From: Nymphaea colorata
Taxonomy: Eukaryota; Streptophyta; Magnoliopsida; Nymphaeales; Nymphaeaceae
Direction of reading: 5' to 3'
Length of the DNA stretch: 64,000 nt
Assembly: GCF_008831285.2 (NCBI RefSeq)
Contig: NC_045138.2
Coordinates: forward strand, 11,108,571-11,172,570
The position numbers were made by a program, and so were the translations under genes. Numbering within the stretch: the first letter of the stretch is position 1; each line of letters begins with the position of its first letter. The notes beneath the pieces are model-generated. The model saw nothing but the letters and a program-made list of their open reading frames with translations. It was not told the origin of the DNA and searched no databases. Shown here piece by piece: positions 48,964 to 61,076 of the stretch.

Positions 48964-49338
48964 CAATCAAATGCAACCTAATTAAATAAGTTAAAAGTCA
49001 TTAAATCCAAAGTACCTATGGCTAAAGTGCCCTCAAATCAGTGCACAAACCTCAAGAAAAGGCATCAATGGCTGCTTCCCTTAAGTGAAGAAACCAGTCA
49101 GAATTTACCACTATTACTACAACAAAAATCAAATTAAACTATCAAATCAACAATCTAATGACTAAAACTCCTAAACCCCTCACCAAATACCAAAGAGAAC
49201 CTCCTAATCTAACATGAATTAAAGAAAGCAGCAGAGGTTTATTTTTTGGAAACATCAGTAATCAACTACACTAGCAATAGACTTCAGACTAGGCCTACTC
49301 TACAACATAAATGACAAAATGAAGGAGAGATAGATACT
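46866..49338. other. intergenic, no gene recognised
   Basis: Very AT-rich sequence. It holds a GA-rich stretch at about 48330-48420 and an (AT)n microsatellite at 48886-48957. No ORF with family signature, RNA gene or transposon end was recognised. Confidence 0.45.
48886..48957. repeat. (AT)n microsatellite
   Basis: About 36 AT dinucleotides. Confidence 0.95.
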
Positions 49339-50779
49339 AACCTTGTTAACACCCCAAAATTTTCCATCTTCATTGATGGAAGCAATGTCAAAATTTTACA
49401 AAAGAATTTCACAAAAAAATTGTGAAAGATGCAATTTCAAAGCCAATTTCGAATCTAAACACAATTTAGATTCAAATCATGAATTTGACTCGTAACACAA
49501 ATCCCAAAGCAGAATTTGATTATACATAAAAGAGAAGAAAAGAGAAATGTCTCCTTTCAATTAAATAAAAGAATAAATTTCAATGCAGAATGAATAGGAT
49601 TATAATTGGATTCATAGGAAAAGAGATTCATTTATACATCTTTCTCCCTATTAATTAAAGAAGATCCTCTCATTAAAAAAGAAGTCGAATTCCAAAGAAG
49701 CAATGTGTTTTTAACCAACCTACTAATGGCAAGTAAATTCACCTAATCTACTTAATCCAAATAGGTTTGACCTTAGTGCACCCAAATGTGGCATCAACTT
49801 CAACTAAGTTCAGTCAATATGAGCTTAACCCAGTCAAAGGGGTAGGACTATCCCACGACCCAGTTGACAGACATGAATAGACCTTGACTATATCAAATCT
49901 ACTTTGACAACCTAATCGAAGTACAATTCAAAATTTAACTCAATTAAGTGATTTCTTAGCTCAAATTCATCAAATTACCTCAAGCAAGTCGACATCAACT
50001 TGCAAAATGAACTTTGACTTTGGTCGATTGGTCAAATTTGACCTAATTTGGACAAGTTTGTCATTCCATGATCAAATTGAAATCACATAACCCAAATTGG
50101 GATTCTATGAAAAGCAAATATACATTTGAATTTGTCAAATACACAAATCAAATATCAAATTGAAAGACAATATTTCAAATCAAAATTTGATTCAATTAAA
50201 ACCCATTTTCAATTAAAGTATGGACAAAAATGCCCTTTTCCAACCAAATTTGACAAAAATTTCAAAATTTGTTCAAATTTAAATTGAATTGTCAAAAATA
50301 AATTCACAATTCAATAACATTTAGAGCTTAATATGTTTGAACCTAACAAGCTCAATTCCAAACAAATAAATTAAAGCAAAACCTTGGTCAGGGCATTTCT
50401 ATCCATATTCTTGGTCAAATTTGGGCCTGGCTAGGTCTGGACCACGGTTGACCACACCTATCCAAGCCCACCCAGCTCGTGTATATGGGCTAGGTGTGAT
50501 TGATTAGGGGCATTAAAAGCATATTTAATCCATTTTACAAGTCATCAATCCATGTGACATGGATTAAGCCAATGAGAGACCAAGTTTCTCTCAACTATTG
50601 GCCGAATTTGAGGCTGATTGAGGTGGCAGCCACCTCAGCTTATTTTCCAAAAAAAATAAATAAGCTTAAATCCAGAATGGCGTCCAGCTGGACCCATCCT
50701 AGCTTGCCAACACAAAAAGAGGCGAAGTCAATGAATTTTTAAAAAGAGTTAAGGAGGTAGGTGTGCCCACCTCCTCCCC

Positions 50780-50787
50780 TATATAAA
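50780..50787 (+). promoter_or_regulatory. TATA box of solo LTR
   Basis: CCCCTATATAAACCCCCC is a strong plant TATA context inside the LTR. Confidence 0.7.
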
Positions 50788-50827
50788 CCCCCCTTGGCAG
50801 CGAAGGTGTGTGTGTGTGGCGCGGGTT

Positions 50828-50867
50828 GGGGGGGGGGGGGGGGCGGGTGGGGGGAGAGGGGTGTGTA
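50828..50867 (+). other. G-run / G-quadruplex motif in LTR leader
   Basis: A run of 16 G is followed by GGG, GGGGGG and GGGG groups, starting about 40 bases downstream of the TATA box. It would be in the 5' end of a transcript from this LTR. Confidence 0.8.
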
Positions 50868-51747
50868 GGGACGAATTTTTGAGGTCTGAATCAGAACATT
50901 ACAGCCAAGGAGCAAAGATGAAGAAACTTGGAGAAGAAGAAATCATCCAAGTCTTTCTCGAGCTTGCTAAGCTAGGGTACTTAAGTGGACCCTTTCTTAG
51001 GATTTTCGTGGTAAGAAGCTTTCTTTACCACTGCAAGTTCCAAGAATGAAGCTATCTTATTCTAGCTTTGTTAAGCTTGAATTCAAGCTTGAGTTCTTGT
51101 GTAGGATGCTCTATTTAGAAAACAAGTAAGGAAGAGATTCAAGCATTGAGACCAAGCACAAGGTAGGCGATTCTAGCCCATCCTTCATCCATTTTGGCTT
51201 CTTATTATTCATTTTTAATTTCGGTATTTCATGGGAGGGATTTTATTTTCACCTTTATTCATGGCTAGAAATGATGTCTAGCTAGGGAAAACCATAATCA
51301 AATGTTCATGTTAATGCATGATGCATGCATGAACTAGTTTTTTCTAAAAGATGAACCCATGAATCAAACTTTAAAAATGACCCCAAGGCCATGTTCCATC
51401 CAAAAACAATCAGCCTAAAACCTTTTGAATTCCCCACCATGAGTGAATCACATGGTGAGAGAGAGATTCACTGCAATATGTATAATTTAAATGCCTATTA
51501 AGGATGAATGCATTCTCATGAATCTGATCTACCTTTGCACCGCAAAATTATGGATGAACCAGCTTGAACATCCTATTATTTCTTTTTCATTCAAGATCAT
51601 TTTGATTGATGTCTTCTCAATTTAATTGGTCAAGGGTGGTGGAAGAGATTAAAAACTAGTTTTCAATCTCCCTGCGTAAAAGAGCCCAACTATGAATCAT
51701 CACCATTCATAAGTTATGTGGTCTATTGTTAAAAGGGGTAAGATGCA

Positions 51748-51753
51748 TGTGTG

Positions 51754-51808
<55 letters not shown>
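51748..51808. repeat. (GT)n(AT)n microsatellite
   Basis: A compound dinucleotide run inside the solo LTR. Confidence 0.9.
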
Positions 51809-51811
<3 letters not shown>

Positions 51812-53689
51812 CTTCTGTTAAAAATCATTTTTCTCTTTTAAAGTTAAGTTGGAATACATTTCCAAGCTGATTTTAAGAAAAGGGAATCATTATGTGGACT
51901 TTTGTAATACAAAACTACAATATCACTTTCATTTCATTTCAAAATTCATGCGTGAAGTGCATGCAAGTTGCTGAAATCAGACCATGTTTTACAAAAATTA
52001 GTTTAAAAACTTCAAATTTTACATACTTGAAATATCAATTTTCAACCACATAGTGGCTATCATTCATAGAACAAGATATAGTTCTAATTCTATTCAATCC
52101 TCCCCCAGAACACTTTAGGGATTGCTGGTTTCTTTTATCAATTTTTAGATTTACATATGATAAGCTAAGATATAAAAATAATGTAAAATCATACTCAAGA
52201 ATCTAATTTTAATATCTTCCAAAGGAGAAGATGCTGAAATCATCCCAGGGATGGACAGATCTTTTGGCATAAGAATCTGAAATCTAATTTGGCTTTGGAG
52301 AAAGAAAGGTTTCTAAAACTTCATGACGTGAATGAAAGCATATTCTCAAGAAGCACATGCCCTTTTGATGACTTGGATGCTTAACCTATATGCAGTCAAG
52401 CAAAATTTCATCATTCATTAAGAATCAAACATTCTTAGAACCAATGTTTTAAATTTTAAACCGTTTAAATCAGTATAAAATCTGATTTTATGACAATTTT
52501 GAGGCGAAGTGGGTATTATCCACACCTTTCCTATATTTTGAAGATGGATTTTAACTTTATTTACATGATTTTCAATTATTTTGAGATTTTTATTCAAGTC
52601 TGAAGCTTGTGGACTGCATCTCTAACTTTTATGTTAATATGATAAGCACAATTGGAGAAAGTCCTACATTCTAATTAAAAATCAATCTTTATGTGTGAAG
52701 ATAATATGATGTATGATCACATGAATAAATTTTGAGAGATTATGGGAGAGAGAAGAATAAATGTTTCATATAGCTTCTCTTCTTATTTCATCCATTCATA
52801 CTCTCCGAAAATCAATGGCACCACGTGCACATTCTCTAGAAATTAAATGATTCAATTTTGAGTTGAAAAAGATGACCAAGTCATATTGCAACAAGCATTT
52901 GAAGAATTCACTTAGTTTACAAAGAAAACATAAGCATCACATCCCCAATGTTAGCCAAAACCTGTTTTGAAAACAATATGTTTTCTGACATTTTAGAACC
53001 CATGTTTACTTGAGTAAATCCAAATTTTCTCATTCATATCTCTAAGACCTAATCACATGATTTGGCAAAAGAATTTCAAAATCAATTCAGCTTACTAAGG
53101 TAACTTGACCATTTTCCTAAAAGTTGATCATAAGATCAACCCAAAATTTTAAAATTATCTTGAGTTTACGACAAAAAAGTCGATTTCAATCTTCGAAATC
53201 TCTAATTTTCCCCACAAGTTACGATCTAAAAACGTCAATTGACTTTCAAAATCATGACGATTATTAATCCCATTCAATCCAAATGGCATGCAAGTTCAAC
53301 CAAAATAATGGTCTTCAATACAAATCAATTAGAAAATTTTCCAAAGAATTTCCAAAATAACTTGTAAAAACAAGTCATTTTCTCAAGCAACTTGTTTCAA
53401 TTTCACTTCAAAACAAGTTCAAATCATTTGTTCGAAATGAACTTTTGATTGTTAAACCAAAGCCTCATTGCACAAGCATATAGGATTTGCATCGATAACT
53501 TGTACGTTATCCAAAGAATCTTTAGTCCTTGGTCCAATTACCCCTGTTAAAGGCGGCAAGAGTGGTTGGACCTTGTACCGACAGGCAGATTCCTTTCTTT
53601 TGAAAGTTTTTCTCAAAACCAAACTCAAAAAATTTTGCTGATTCGCATCATCGATGCCCCTGAGGACGAGGAGGGGTGCGAACAAACCT

Positions 53690-54615
53690 ATACTAGAGTG
53701 ACCTTTTGGTCCAATGAAGTGAGTTTCCCACTTGTTGAAGTCTGCTCCTACTTGTTGAAGTGTGCTCCTACATGTCCAGCGTCTTGGTGGATGGAAAAGT
53801 TGTGGGAAAGGTGGAGATGTAGGAAAGATGCTCGTTGAATGTCCTCAGGGCAAAGAAAGAGCCATCCTCAAGCTTGCTAGTCCCTGCAAAAGCAACACAA
53901 AAAAAGGAAAATAGACACTAAAAACACTGGGAAACACAAGAAGAGAGGTGGAAAAGAAGAGAATGGGAACCTGGCAAACGGTCATGGTGAATATGGGCAC
54001 CTGGTAAATAGCTACGGTACCACAAGCTTCATGCTTCTTCAACACTAACACCATGAAAGCTCCACTCCAAGGATGAAAACTCTCCTTTAGGGATCATGCC
54101 ATATTTGTTTTCCTCTATTTTTAGCACTTGGGAAATTACAGTTAACCTCTTATTATGAAAACTGTTGTGAAAAACCTTTAAAAATCTCTCTTGCTCAAGG
54201 ACTCTAGGCTCCCTTTTTGGGTTTCCATGTGAATGTTGCTCCATATAATAAGTCTTACTTTTTAACATGCTTAAAATATAAAAAATATTTCAAATTAATT
54301 TAAAAATAAAAATTTAAAGCATATATAATCCCATATCGAACTTGTATCTTTACAGTCCAATAAAGTGCCATACTAATAGCAAGTTTCTTTGATTAGACCA
54401 GTATGGCTAACAATTACGTGAGCTGCACCCCAAGCCATGGCAAGTCCTAACACGTTTAAGATCTTAAACTCTCAGAATGTTTCCATTATCGCTGCCCATT
54501 ATGAAAGTGCATGGAGATACAGCCATGCCAGTGGCTGAAGGCTTAACGTGAATACTAAAAATTATGAAGGTTAAAGGTCCAATTCCAGGTGCAGTTGGGA
54601 AAAACAGCAGCACGT
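53690..54615. other. 3' flank of PPR gene
   Basis: No gene seen between the solo LTR and the PPR stop codon. A short direct repeat, 'cacttgttgaagtctgctcc', lies at about 53729-53769. The 3'UTR of the PPR gene should lie just below 54616. Confidence 0.4.
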
Positions 54616-57213
54616 TCACCAGTAGTCTCCGCAGGAGCACTCCCCATCTCTAAAATGATGGAATCTTCGGATGTCCCGAACAAGAATTCGTCTCTCTGTA
54701 ATTTTGGAGATTATCTTAATAGCATTGTGGCAGTCATTGCAAACTCTTAGGTTCTTGGTCACACGAATCACTGCCCCAGGGGGAGTGTTGAGGATCCCAA
54801 AAGCGATGGCCAGCCTCTCACTGTGCCGATGCAGCAGCAATTCTTTCTGATCATCCTCGATGTCATGGAGCACACAACTTGTGTCAGGAACATAACCTCC
54901 TTTCTTCATCTCCTCCAACAACTCTTCCAGGAACTCATAGACTTGCTCACATTGTTGATGAACACCATCTCCAACCAAAAAGTTGTGAATTTCGTTGCCA
55001 ATCTCAATCCAACTGCAACCAGGCTCCTTTTTCACTCCCCTTTCTTTCATAGTACCCCTGACCTTAGTCACCGCTTCCCACAGCCCGGATGCTGCATAAA
55101 TGTTAGAGAGGAGGACATAGTGGCTGGGTACCTGGGGCTCTAGAGCGAAAAGGTGATCTGCAGCAATTTCTCCAAGTGCTACATTGTTATGGATTCTACA
55201 TGCTCCCAACAAGCTGCTCCACACGCTGGCGTCGGGCTTGTTAGACATGCTAAGTATCAGCTGGTAAGCCTCTTCCAGCTGCCCTGCTCTGCCAAGCAGG
55301 TCTACCATACAGGCATAGTGGTCTGGTTGTGGTTCTATGGAGTATTCGATTCTCCTCAGTTTGTCAAAAATTTCCTTTCCTTGGTTCACTAGTCCTGAGT
55401 GACTGCATGCCGCAAGAACGGCAATAAATGTTACCTCATTAGGCTGAACTTTCTCCTCGTTTTCTAGTTTATAGAAAAGATCGAGTGCTTCCTCACCTTG
55501 GCCATGCATTCCGTATCCCAAGATCAATGAATTCCATGTGATTACATTCCTTTCAGGCATTTCATCAAATACTCTTCTAGCTGCACCTAAGCACCCACAT
55601 TTTGCATAGACATCCACAAGTGCACTGCCAACACCAATATTAGAATATAAAAGATCATTCTTCAGGGCATAAGAATGCATCTCCTTTCCCTTTGTCAGAG
55701 CAGCCAAGTAAGCACAAGCAGGAAGAGCAGCCATCAACGTAACAGAATTAGGTCGGAGATAACCTCCGGAACTTTTCTGTATCTCTCCTAATAACTTGAG
55801 CGCTTCGTCATGATACCCGCAAATCACATATCCAGTTATCATGGTATTCCATGATACCAAGTCTCTGTTCCCCATCAGTTGGAAAATTCTCTTTGAGATC
55901 TCTATCGTCCCCACCCTAGAATACATGTCCACAAGAGCATTCTGAACAAACCTATCCAACACAAACCCCAACTTCAGGACCATACTGTGTACATCTCTAC
56001 CTCCATTAAACCCATGGGAACGGGAACATGCCGGTAAAACACTAGCCATCGTAGTCGGGTTTGGTGTAATTCCATTGGACAGCATAGCAACAAATAGCTC
56101 AAGTGCATCACTGTCGAACTCATTCTGCGCATAACCTGTGATCATGGCATTCCACAGCCCAATCTTCTTATTACTAGGGACCATCTCAAAAACTCTCACA
56201 CCTGCCCCGACTCTGCCACAGTTGCAGTACATATCAACAAGAGCACTAGCCACATAGTCATTAAGAAAGATACCTTTATTCCTCAAAGCAAATGCATGGA
56301 TCTCTCTGCCTAATCTCAAGCAACGAGTTTGAGCACAAGCGGGGAGTATGCTTGCAATAGTAACGCCATCCAGTTCTGGAACATGCTCCTCTGTCAACAG
56401 GAGATAAAAGAAGTGCAGTGCTTCTACGGACAAATCATTGTGAGTATAAGCAGCAATCATGGTGTTCCATGAGACAAGATCTATGTTCTTACCAGCATGG
56501 GCCAAATTGAATACCGCCCTTGCTTCCCTAATCTTTCCAAGGCTAGCATACATAGAAATCAAAGCATTACTAGTGAATGTCTGGGCATCCAACAAGCCAC
56601 ATTTCATAGCAAAGCCATGCAACTCCCTACCCAACAACAGTTCATGGAGACGCCCACAAGCAAGCGCCCCGCTAACCAACGTAAACGAAGTTGGTTCTAC
56701 ATGTGGCTCCCTCTGCATCTCTCTAAACAACCACAATGCCATCTCATAATCCTCTGCCTCGCACAACGCAGCGATAACAGAATTCCACGACACATGGTCT
56801 CTCTGAGGCATTGCGTCGAACAACTGAAGTGCATCAACCGTCCGTCCACACCTCCCATATAAGGTAATGATCGTATTGCATACCGCTGTAGAACAGTAAT
56901 AACCAGTCTTCACGGCGAGGCCATGCGTCTGTCTCCCAACCGACAGGTCTCCGAGGGCAGTTGCTGCTTTAATAACAGCCGGGAAGACGAAGTTGTCAAC
57001 CGAAACTCCAGTGCATAGCATGTTGATGTAAGTACTCAATGCGTCGTTATATTGCCCGGACCGAGTAAATTCCCTTATCTTCTCCGTCCATACGACCTGT
57101 CTGCGGTTGAGGGAATCAGCATTGACTTGCACAGGAGACACCAGAGGAACTTGGCGGCGATGGTGACGCTGATTGGTGCTGGAGGGAGGAGCAGGAAACG
57201 CGGCAGCAGCCAT
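54616..57213 (-). CDS. OTP84: PPR protein, PLS-E-DYW type, OTP84-like
   Basis: An intact single-exon frame of 865 residues from the ATG at 57213; the longer open frame starts at a TTG and is not a eukaryotic start. The ATG context GCAATGGCT is good. The N-terminus (MAAAAFPAPPSS, then Arg/Ser/Val-rich) fits an organelle transit peptide. PLS-type repeats fill about residues 40-700 (for example DHVSWNSVIAAL, NVITWNSLILGYGMHGQG). An E domain with GCSWIEIGNEIHNFLVGD follows, and a complete DYW deaminase ends the protein (HSERLAIAFG, CNDCHNAIK, then DGECSCGDYW), with the His-Glu and paired Cys needed to bind zinc. It resembles Arabidopsis At3g57430/OTP84, a chloroplast C-to-U editing factor for ndhB, ndhF and psbZ sites. 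Length (about 890 there) and order fit. Orthology is likely but not tested by a tree. Confidence 0.9.
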   Translation of the reverse strand: MAAAAFPAPPSSTNQRHHRRQVPLVSPVQVNADSLNRRQVVWTEKIREFTRSGQYNDALSTYINMLCTGVSVDNFVFPAVIKAATALGDLSVGRQTHGLAVKTGYYCSTAVCNTIITLYGRCGRTVDALQLFDAMPQRDHVSWNSVIAALCEAEDYEMALWLFREMQREPHVEPTSFTLVSGALACGRLHELLLGRELHGFAMKCGLLDAQTFTSNALISMYASLGKIREARAVFNLAHAGKNIDLVSWNTMIAAYTHNDLSVEALHFFYLLLTEEHVPELDGVTIASILPACAQTRCLRLGREIHAFALRNKGIFLNDYVASALVDMYCNCGRVGAGVRVFEMVPSNKKIGLWNAMITGYAQNEFDSDALELFVAMLSNGITPNPTTMASVLPACSRSHGFNGGRDVHSMVLKLGFVLDRFVQNALVDMYSRVGTIEISKRIFQLMGNRDLVSWNTMITGYVICGYHDEALKLLGEIQKSSGGYLRPNSVTLMAALPACAYLAALTKGKEMHSYALKNDLLYSNIGVGSALVDVYAKCGCLGAARRVFDEMPERNVITWNSLILGYGMHGQGEEALDLFYKLENEEKVQPNEVTFIAVLAACSHSGLVNQGKEIFDKLRRIEYSIEPQPDHYACMVDLLGRAGQLEEAYQLILSMSNKPDASVWSSLLGACRIHNNVALGEIAADHLFALEPQVPSHYVLLSNIYAASGLWEAVTKVRGTMKERGVKKEPGCSWIEIGNEIHNFLVGDGVHQQCEQVYEFLEELLEEMKKGGYVPDTSCVLHDIEDDQKELLLHRHSERLAIAFGILNTPPGAVIRVTKNLRVCNDCHNAIKIISKITERRILVRDIRRFHHFRDGECSCGDYW

Positions 57214-57264
57214 TGCTTCCAAGCGGCGTTCATGTAAAAGCGATATCCTCTTCAACAATAAATA
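57214..57264 (-). promoter_or_regulatory. short leader of PPR gene with upstream ATG
   Basis: An out-of-frame ATG (57233) in a weak context (T at -3, A at +4) lies 20 bases before the main start and would open a frame overlapping the PPR coding region. The sequence homologous to block A begins just upstream. Confidence 0.5.
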
Positions 57265-57397
57265 ATTTCATTGCAAATAATAATGCCAAGGAAATATCAC
57301 ATTTTATTGCCTTCCGGAGAGTAGTTTGACTTTCTGAATTCCAGCTTTACCACATGTTATCTACATACAAAAATAGTATCACAATTCACGTATACAC

Positions 57398-57398
<1 letters not shown>

Positions 57399-57438
<40 letters not shown>
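57399..57438. repeat. (TA)n microsatellite
   Basis: About 20 TA dinucleotides in block B, absent from the matching place in block A. Confidence 0.95.
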
Positions 57439-57442
<4 letters not shown>

Positions 57443-58859
57443 ATTAAATTTATATAACAGAACTTTGCGTGCTTGTTTGTTTGGCACCGGATAAAGCTTT
57501 TCTCAACTAAAGCACCATAGGGAACATTCATCCTGAATGTAACATCTATATAAAATTTCTCATTGACATGGATATTCGGTTTCTTTAAAATTTATTTGAA
57601 AAACATTTTATTTCTTAGATAAAGTAACACCTAGTCACTTTATTATAACACTTCAAAAGTTTAGTCTCGTATCTAAAATTATAAAGGATCTTCGGATACT
57701 TATAAAAGAAGTTAAAATGGTTGGTTGTCTTGGTTCTTAACTTTTTTTCGAGGTAAAACTAAAACCATTAGGAATGGAGTTGGGATCCAGATTGAAGACC
57801 TGAGCCTGATGTCGGACGGGTTGTTATAGTGGTATCAGAATATAGTTTGACACTCAAACAATCCTACACGTGTAGATGTGTGTGCTAGGAATGAATTATA
57901 ACACCTCAAAAGTTTAATCTCATATATAAGAATGTGAGAGATCTTGAAAAACTTAAAATGGTTGGCTATCATACTTTTTAGTTTTTTTTTTTGTTGAAAT
58001 TGTTAGGGGACGGGATGAAATCTATCATACTAGGGACCTGAACTCGATGTAGTTCGGGTTGTTATAGAAGTTTACTGCGATTGAGACGGATGAAACCTAG
58101 TCCTTATACATATAACCTTTCTTAGCACAAATGAAAGGTATTGGATGTCACGTATTTTCAAGGTCAAACCTCCAAATAGCTATTTCCGCTTAAGAGAGTG
58201 CCTGTGATCTCATTAAATGGTTATTAATATTGAAGGTAACACAAATCATTCAAAGTGTTTACCAAAAGTGGAATGGAATTCTTGAGTATGGTCCTTGGCT
58301 ACTAAATTAGCTTTCACCTTATAGATGCATCTATAAACAAATGGTTATAAATAAGAATGTATGAAAAAACAAACTTATTGGAGTTCCTATCATTCTCTCC
58401 CATCTAGGGGAATTTGCTTGTTGGCATTGAAGCAATAGACGGTACTTGAATCTTCACTTGAATAATTAAGGATTACATTCTATTCATTCTAGTGTAAATT
58501 GCTACCAACGGATCTTCCTTTCCTAATATTTAACCTAAAATTTTCTGCATTGACCAAATCTAACAATGAATACATCATTGTGGCTATTGTCTTCATCGCT
58601 AAGAAGCAATTCAAACAAGAAATAATATTCAATATTTTCATTTTGAGTTTCAAATCAAAATATACTATCTTTTCCCCCAAAATTTAGGTTATTTGAAATA
58701 AATAATTTGTCAACTTTTGCATCATAACATCTATTCCTTTTTAAATATTTGAATATCCAGTAAGGGCATAAGGAATAGCTCTTGAGGATACTTTCCTCTT
58801 TTATAAGTTAAAATTAATGAAGCGCACACACTAAAAAAATTCTAAGCCTTTTGTAATGT

Positions 58860-58980
58860 GGCATTTTATTAGCAGGATAAATCAATCTAAGGGGGCAGTT
58901 TCGCCCCAAAATTTCTTTGAAATACTTCCTAAGATGAGAAAAGCCAAATAGTTTCAATTATACGCTATGTTTTCCATAAG
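58860..58980 (-). pseudogene. decayed Copia integrase relic, block B copy
   Basis: The minus strand encodes KKFWGETA and, after a stop, FILLIK, matching the relic in block A and the Copia integrase pattern FWGEA...YLIN. It is too decayed for function. Confidence 0.55.
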
Positions 58981-59769
58981 ATAAGCCATGTCACTGAGAA
59001 TATCTATGGCAAAATTTTTTATGGTCATTTTATTAATTTTCAAATAAATTTTTGAATTCATGTGATAGCTCCCATGTTGATTCTCAAAATCCTAGCCGCC
59101 AGCCACCAAAACGATGCACCATACTCTTACATGAAGTTGTCAGGAAAGTGCTAATCTCAAAAGGTACTGCTCATAATTGTAACCTCATATCAAATCATGA
59201 AAATATAACATGGTGACAACATCATATAGAAGTATCTTGAAGCACTTGCTCAACTTCGGGATGTCCTTGCACTATTGAGCCATAGGGGAATATTATTTAA
59301 CTTACTACTAACCTTAGAGAAATTGGAAGTTCAAAAAAATTAATTCTACAAGTTTGCGGTAAGGCTTACGTCAGAATGTGATGGTGGTAGAACCTCTCTT
59401 ATTGATAGAAAGTGTTCAAACTATTCAGAATCATGATCGGCAAAAGTTCAGGTTCTATAAGTTCATTTATCCATTCTAATTAAAAATAAAATGACGTCCA
59501 CTATCTACAATAAAAGAAAGAGTCATAAATGCCTTATAAAGAATGAGCAGAATCTGGATCTGACATAGACTAGAATGAAGAAGTACCTGGTATGCTACAA
59601 GTATTTGCATCCTAGAATTGCTATACAAACATGGGTGTGTGAAGTGAACCAACATGGAGTAGCCATGTGACTTGGGGCTGAACTTAATAAGAGAATAGGC
59701 TCCTGGACTCAAACGAAGAGTGACAATGTTATCTCATCTCATTTCATGACTCATGTCTAATGTTAAAAC

Positions 59770-59920
59770 CTATGTTACATGGATGCTTTAAAATGCACCC
59801 AGTACCCATGTCGACATGATACGAGTGCCGGCTGCGTCTTCGTTGTGCACCTGATTTTTTTTTTTTTCTATTTTCTCTCTTTTTTTTTCCCTTTTTCCTC
59901 ACCCCTTTTTCCTTTTCCCT

Positions 59921-59959
<39 letters not shown>

Positions 59960-60490
59960 CTTTGAGTTTTCTCATTCTCTTTTTAAAAAAGAAGACAATC
60001 AAAGGTGGTCTTCCTTTTTAAAAAAGAAGACAATTAAAGGACAACCAGTGTACTGTTCTTTAAAAACTTTTAAAAAGTCGACTAGACTAGGTATATTTAA
60101 AAGAAAAAATTTTATTTTATTTCCTCTATCTCTCTTTCTTCTTCAAACTTTTAACTTTCTTTTTTTCTTTAAAAAGGAAGACAACAAAAAAACTACTGTG
60201 CAAAAGGCTCAGCATAAGGACCAAGTTTCTGTCCTTCAACTAGACTGCTTGCATTTAAAAAGAATATACTTTATTCAACTTAAAATTTTAAAAATTAACT
60301 GTCCTTAAAATGCACTGTCGGCCAGATTGCCTACATTTTAAAAGAGCTTTATTTTATTCAAATTAAAATTTTAATAATAAATTACATTCTATTTTCATGT
60401 GCCCTTAAAATGCACCCAATATTAACATTCAATTTAAAAATTTAAAATGGACCCAACAAGCAAAATAACCTTTGAAAATAACTTAATTTA

Positions 60491-60534
<44 letters not shown>

Positions 60535-60622
60535 CCCAAATTTTCTGATATGTGCCACACTGTCACCGGTACCGGCATCCTCACTAGCACCAGCACAGGC
60601 ATCCCACACCTATGTGACACAA
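59770..60622. mobile_element. hAT-like MITE (CTAYGTCACA family), copy 4, block B only
   Basis: The left end CTATGTTACATGGATG and the right end (reverse complement TGTCACATAGGTGTGG) belong to the family seen three times elsewhere. Block A has only 'gacctataaggccagatctgg' at this place (about 13012), so this is an insertion. The exact borders and TSD ('aaccta'-like) are unclear by a few bases. The interior holds (CT)n (about 59925-59955), pairs of 'ccttttt aaaaaagaagacaa' repeats and an (AT)n tract (60494-60530). Confidence 0.7.
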
Positions 60623-61076
60623 CCTAACGCCAGATCTGGATCTGATCATGACCAGAACCATGAAGTATCCAGTATGCTAAAAAATGACATACCAACATGG
60701 GTGCATCACCCGATATGGAGTACCCATGTGACTTGGAGTTGATCTCAATAAGGAGGAGAATGGTTTCTTCAATTCAGATCAAGAGTGATAAATGTTATTG
60801 TTGCTTCTTGACTCATGTCTAATGTCAAGGCCTATAGTACATATAGTCAAGTATTTCACCAATTCATCCCAATCCTATGTCTACCCAGACGATGAAGCTT
60901 CTTCTAAAACCAAAATACTGAAAGTTGGAAAAGGTACGTTGAAACAAAATTCTTATAAATCCAAAACATTAGATGTGTTCTAAGCAAACCAAAATCTTCT
61001 GTCTATTGCTCAAATTATCAATCACAAACATAATCCCTCATTCTCCTCTAGAGTTGTTTTATGCAAGATAAGTGGT

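Larger units (their letters stand above)
49344..53684 (+). mobile_element. 4.3-kb solo LTR, probably Gypsy
   Basis: The sequence starts TGTTAACACCCC and ends GGTGCGAACA, so it has TG...CA termini with a TGTT/AACA inverted end. The flanking 5-mers are both AACCT (49339-49343 and 53685-53689), a perfect LTR-type TSD. No coding domain lies between and no internal direct repeat of the ends was seen, which fits a solo LTR left by LTR-LTR recombination. A TATA box (TATATAAA, 50780-50787) lies about a third of the way in, as expected at the U3-R border. LTRs this long are known mainly from Tat/Ogre-type Gypsy elements; that class is inference. Orientation is set by the TATA box. Confidence 0.8.

Noticed and set aside
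52441-52490. Possible TGTTTTAAA-type MITE end inside the solo LTR
   Set aside because: Only one end-like match was seen, with no partner or target duplication.
54823-56862. Plus-strand open frames opposite the PPR gene
   Set aside because: They are shadows of the conserved minus-strand PPR frame and show no motif of their own.
57214-57258. Longer PPR N-terminus from 57258
   Set aside because: The first codon there is TTG. The first in-frame ATG is at 57213 and has a good context.
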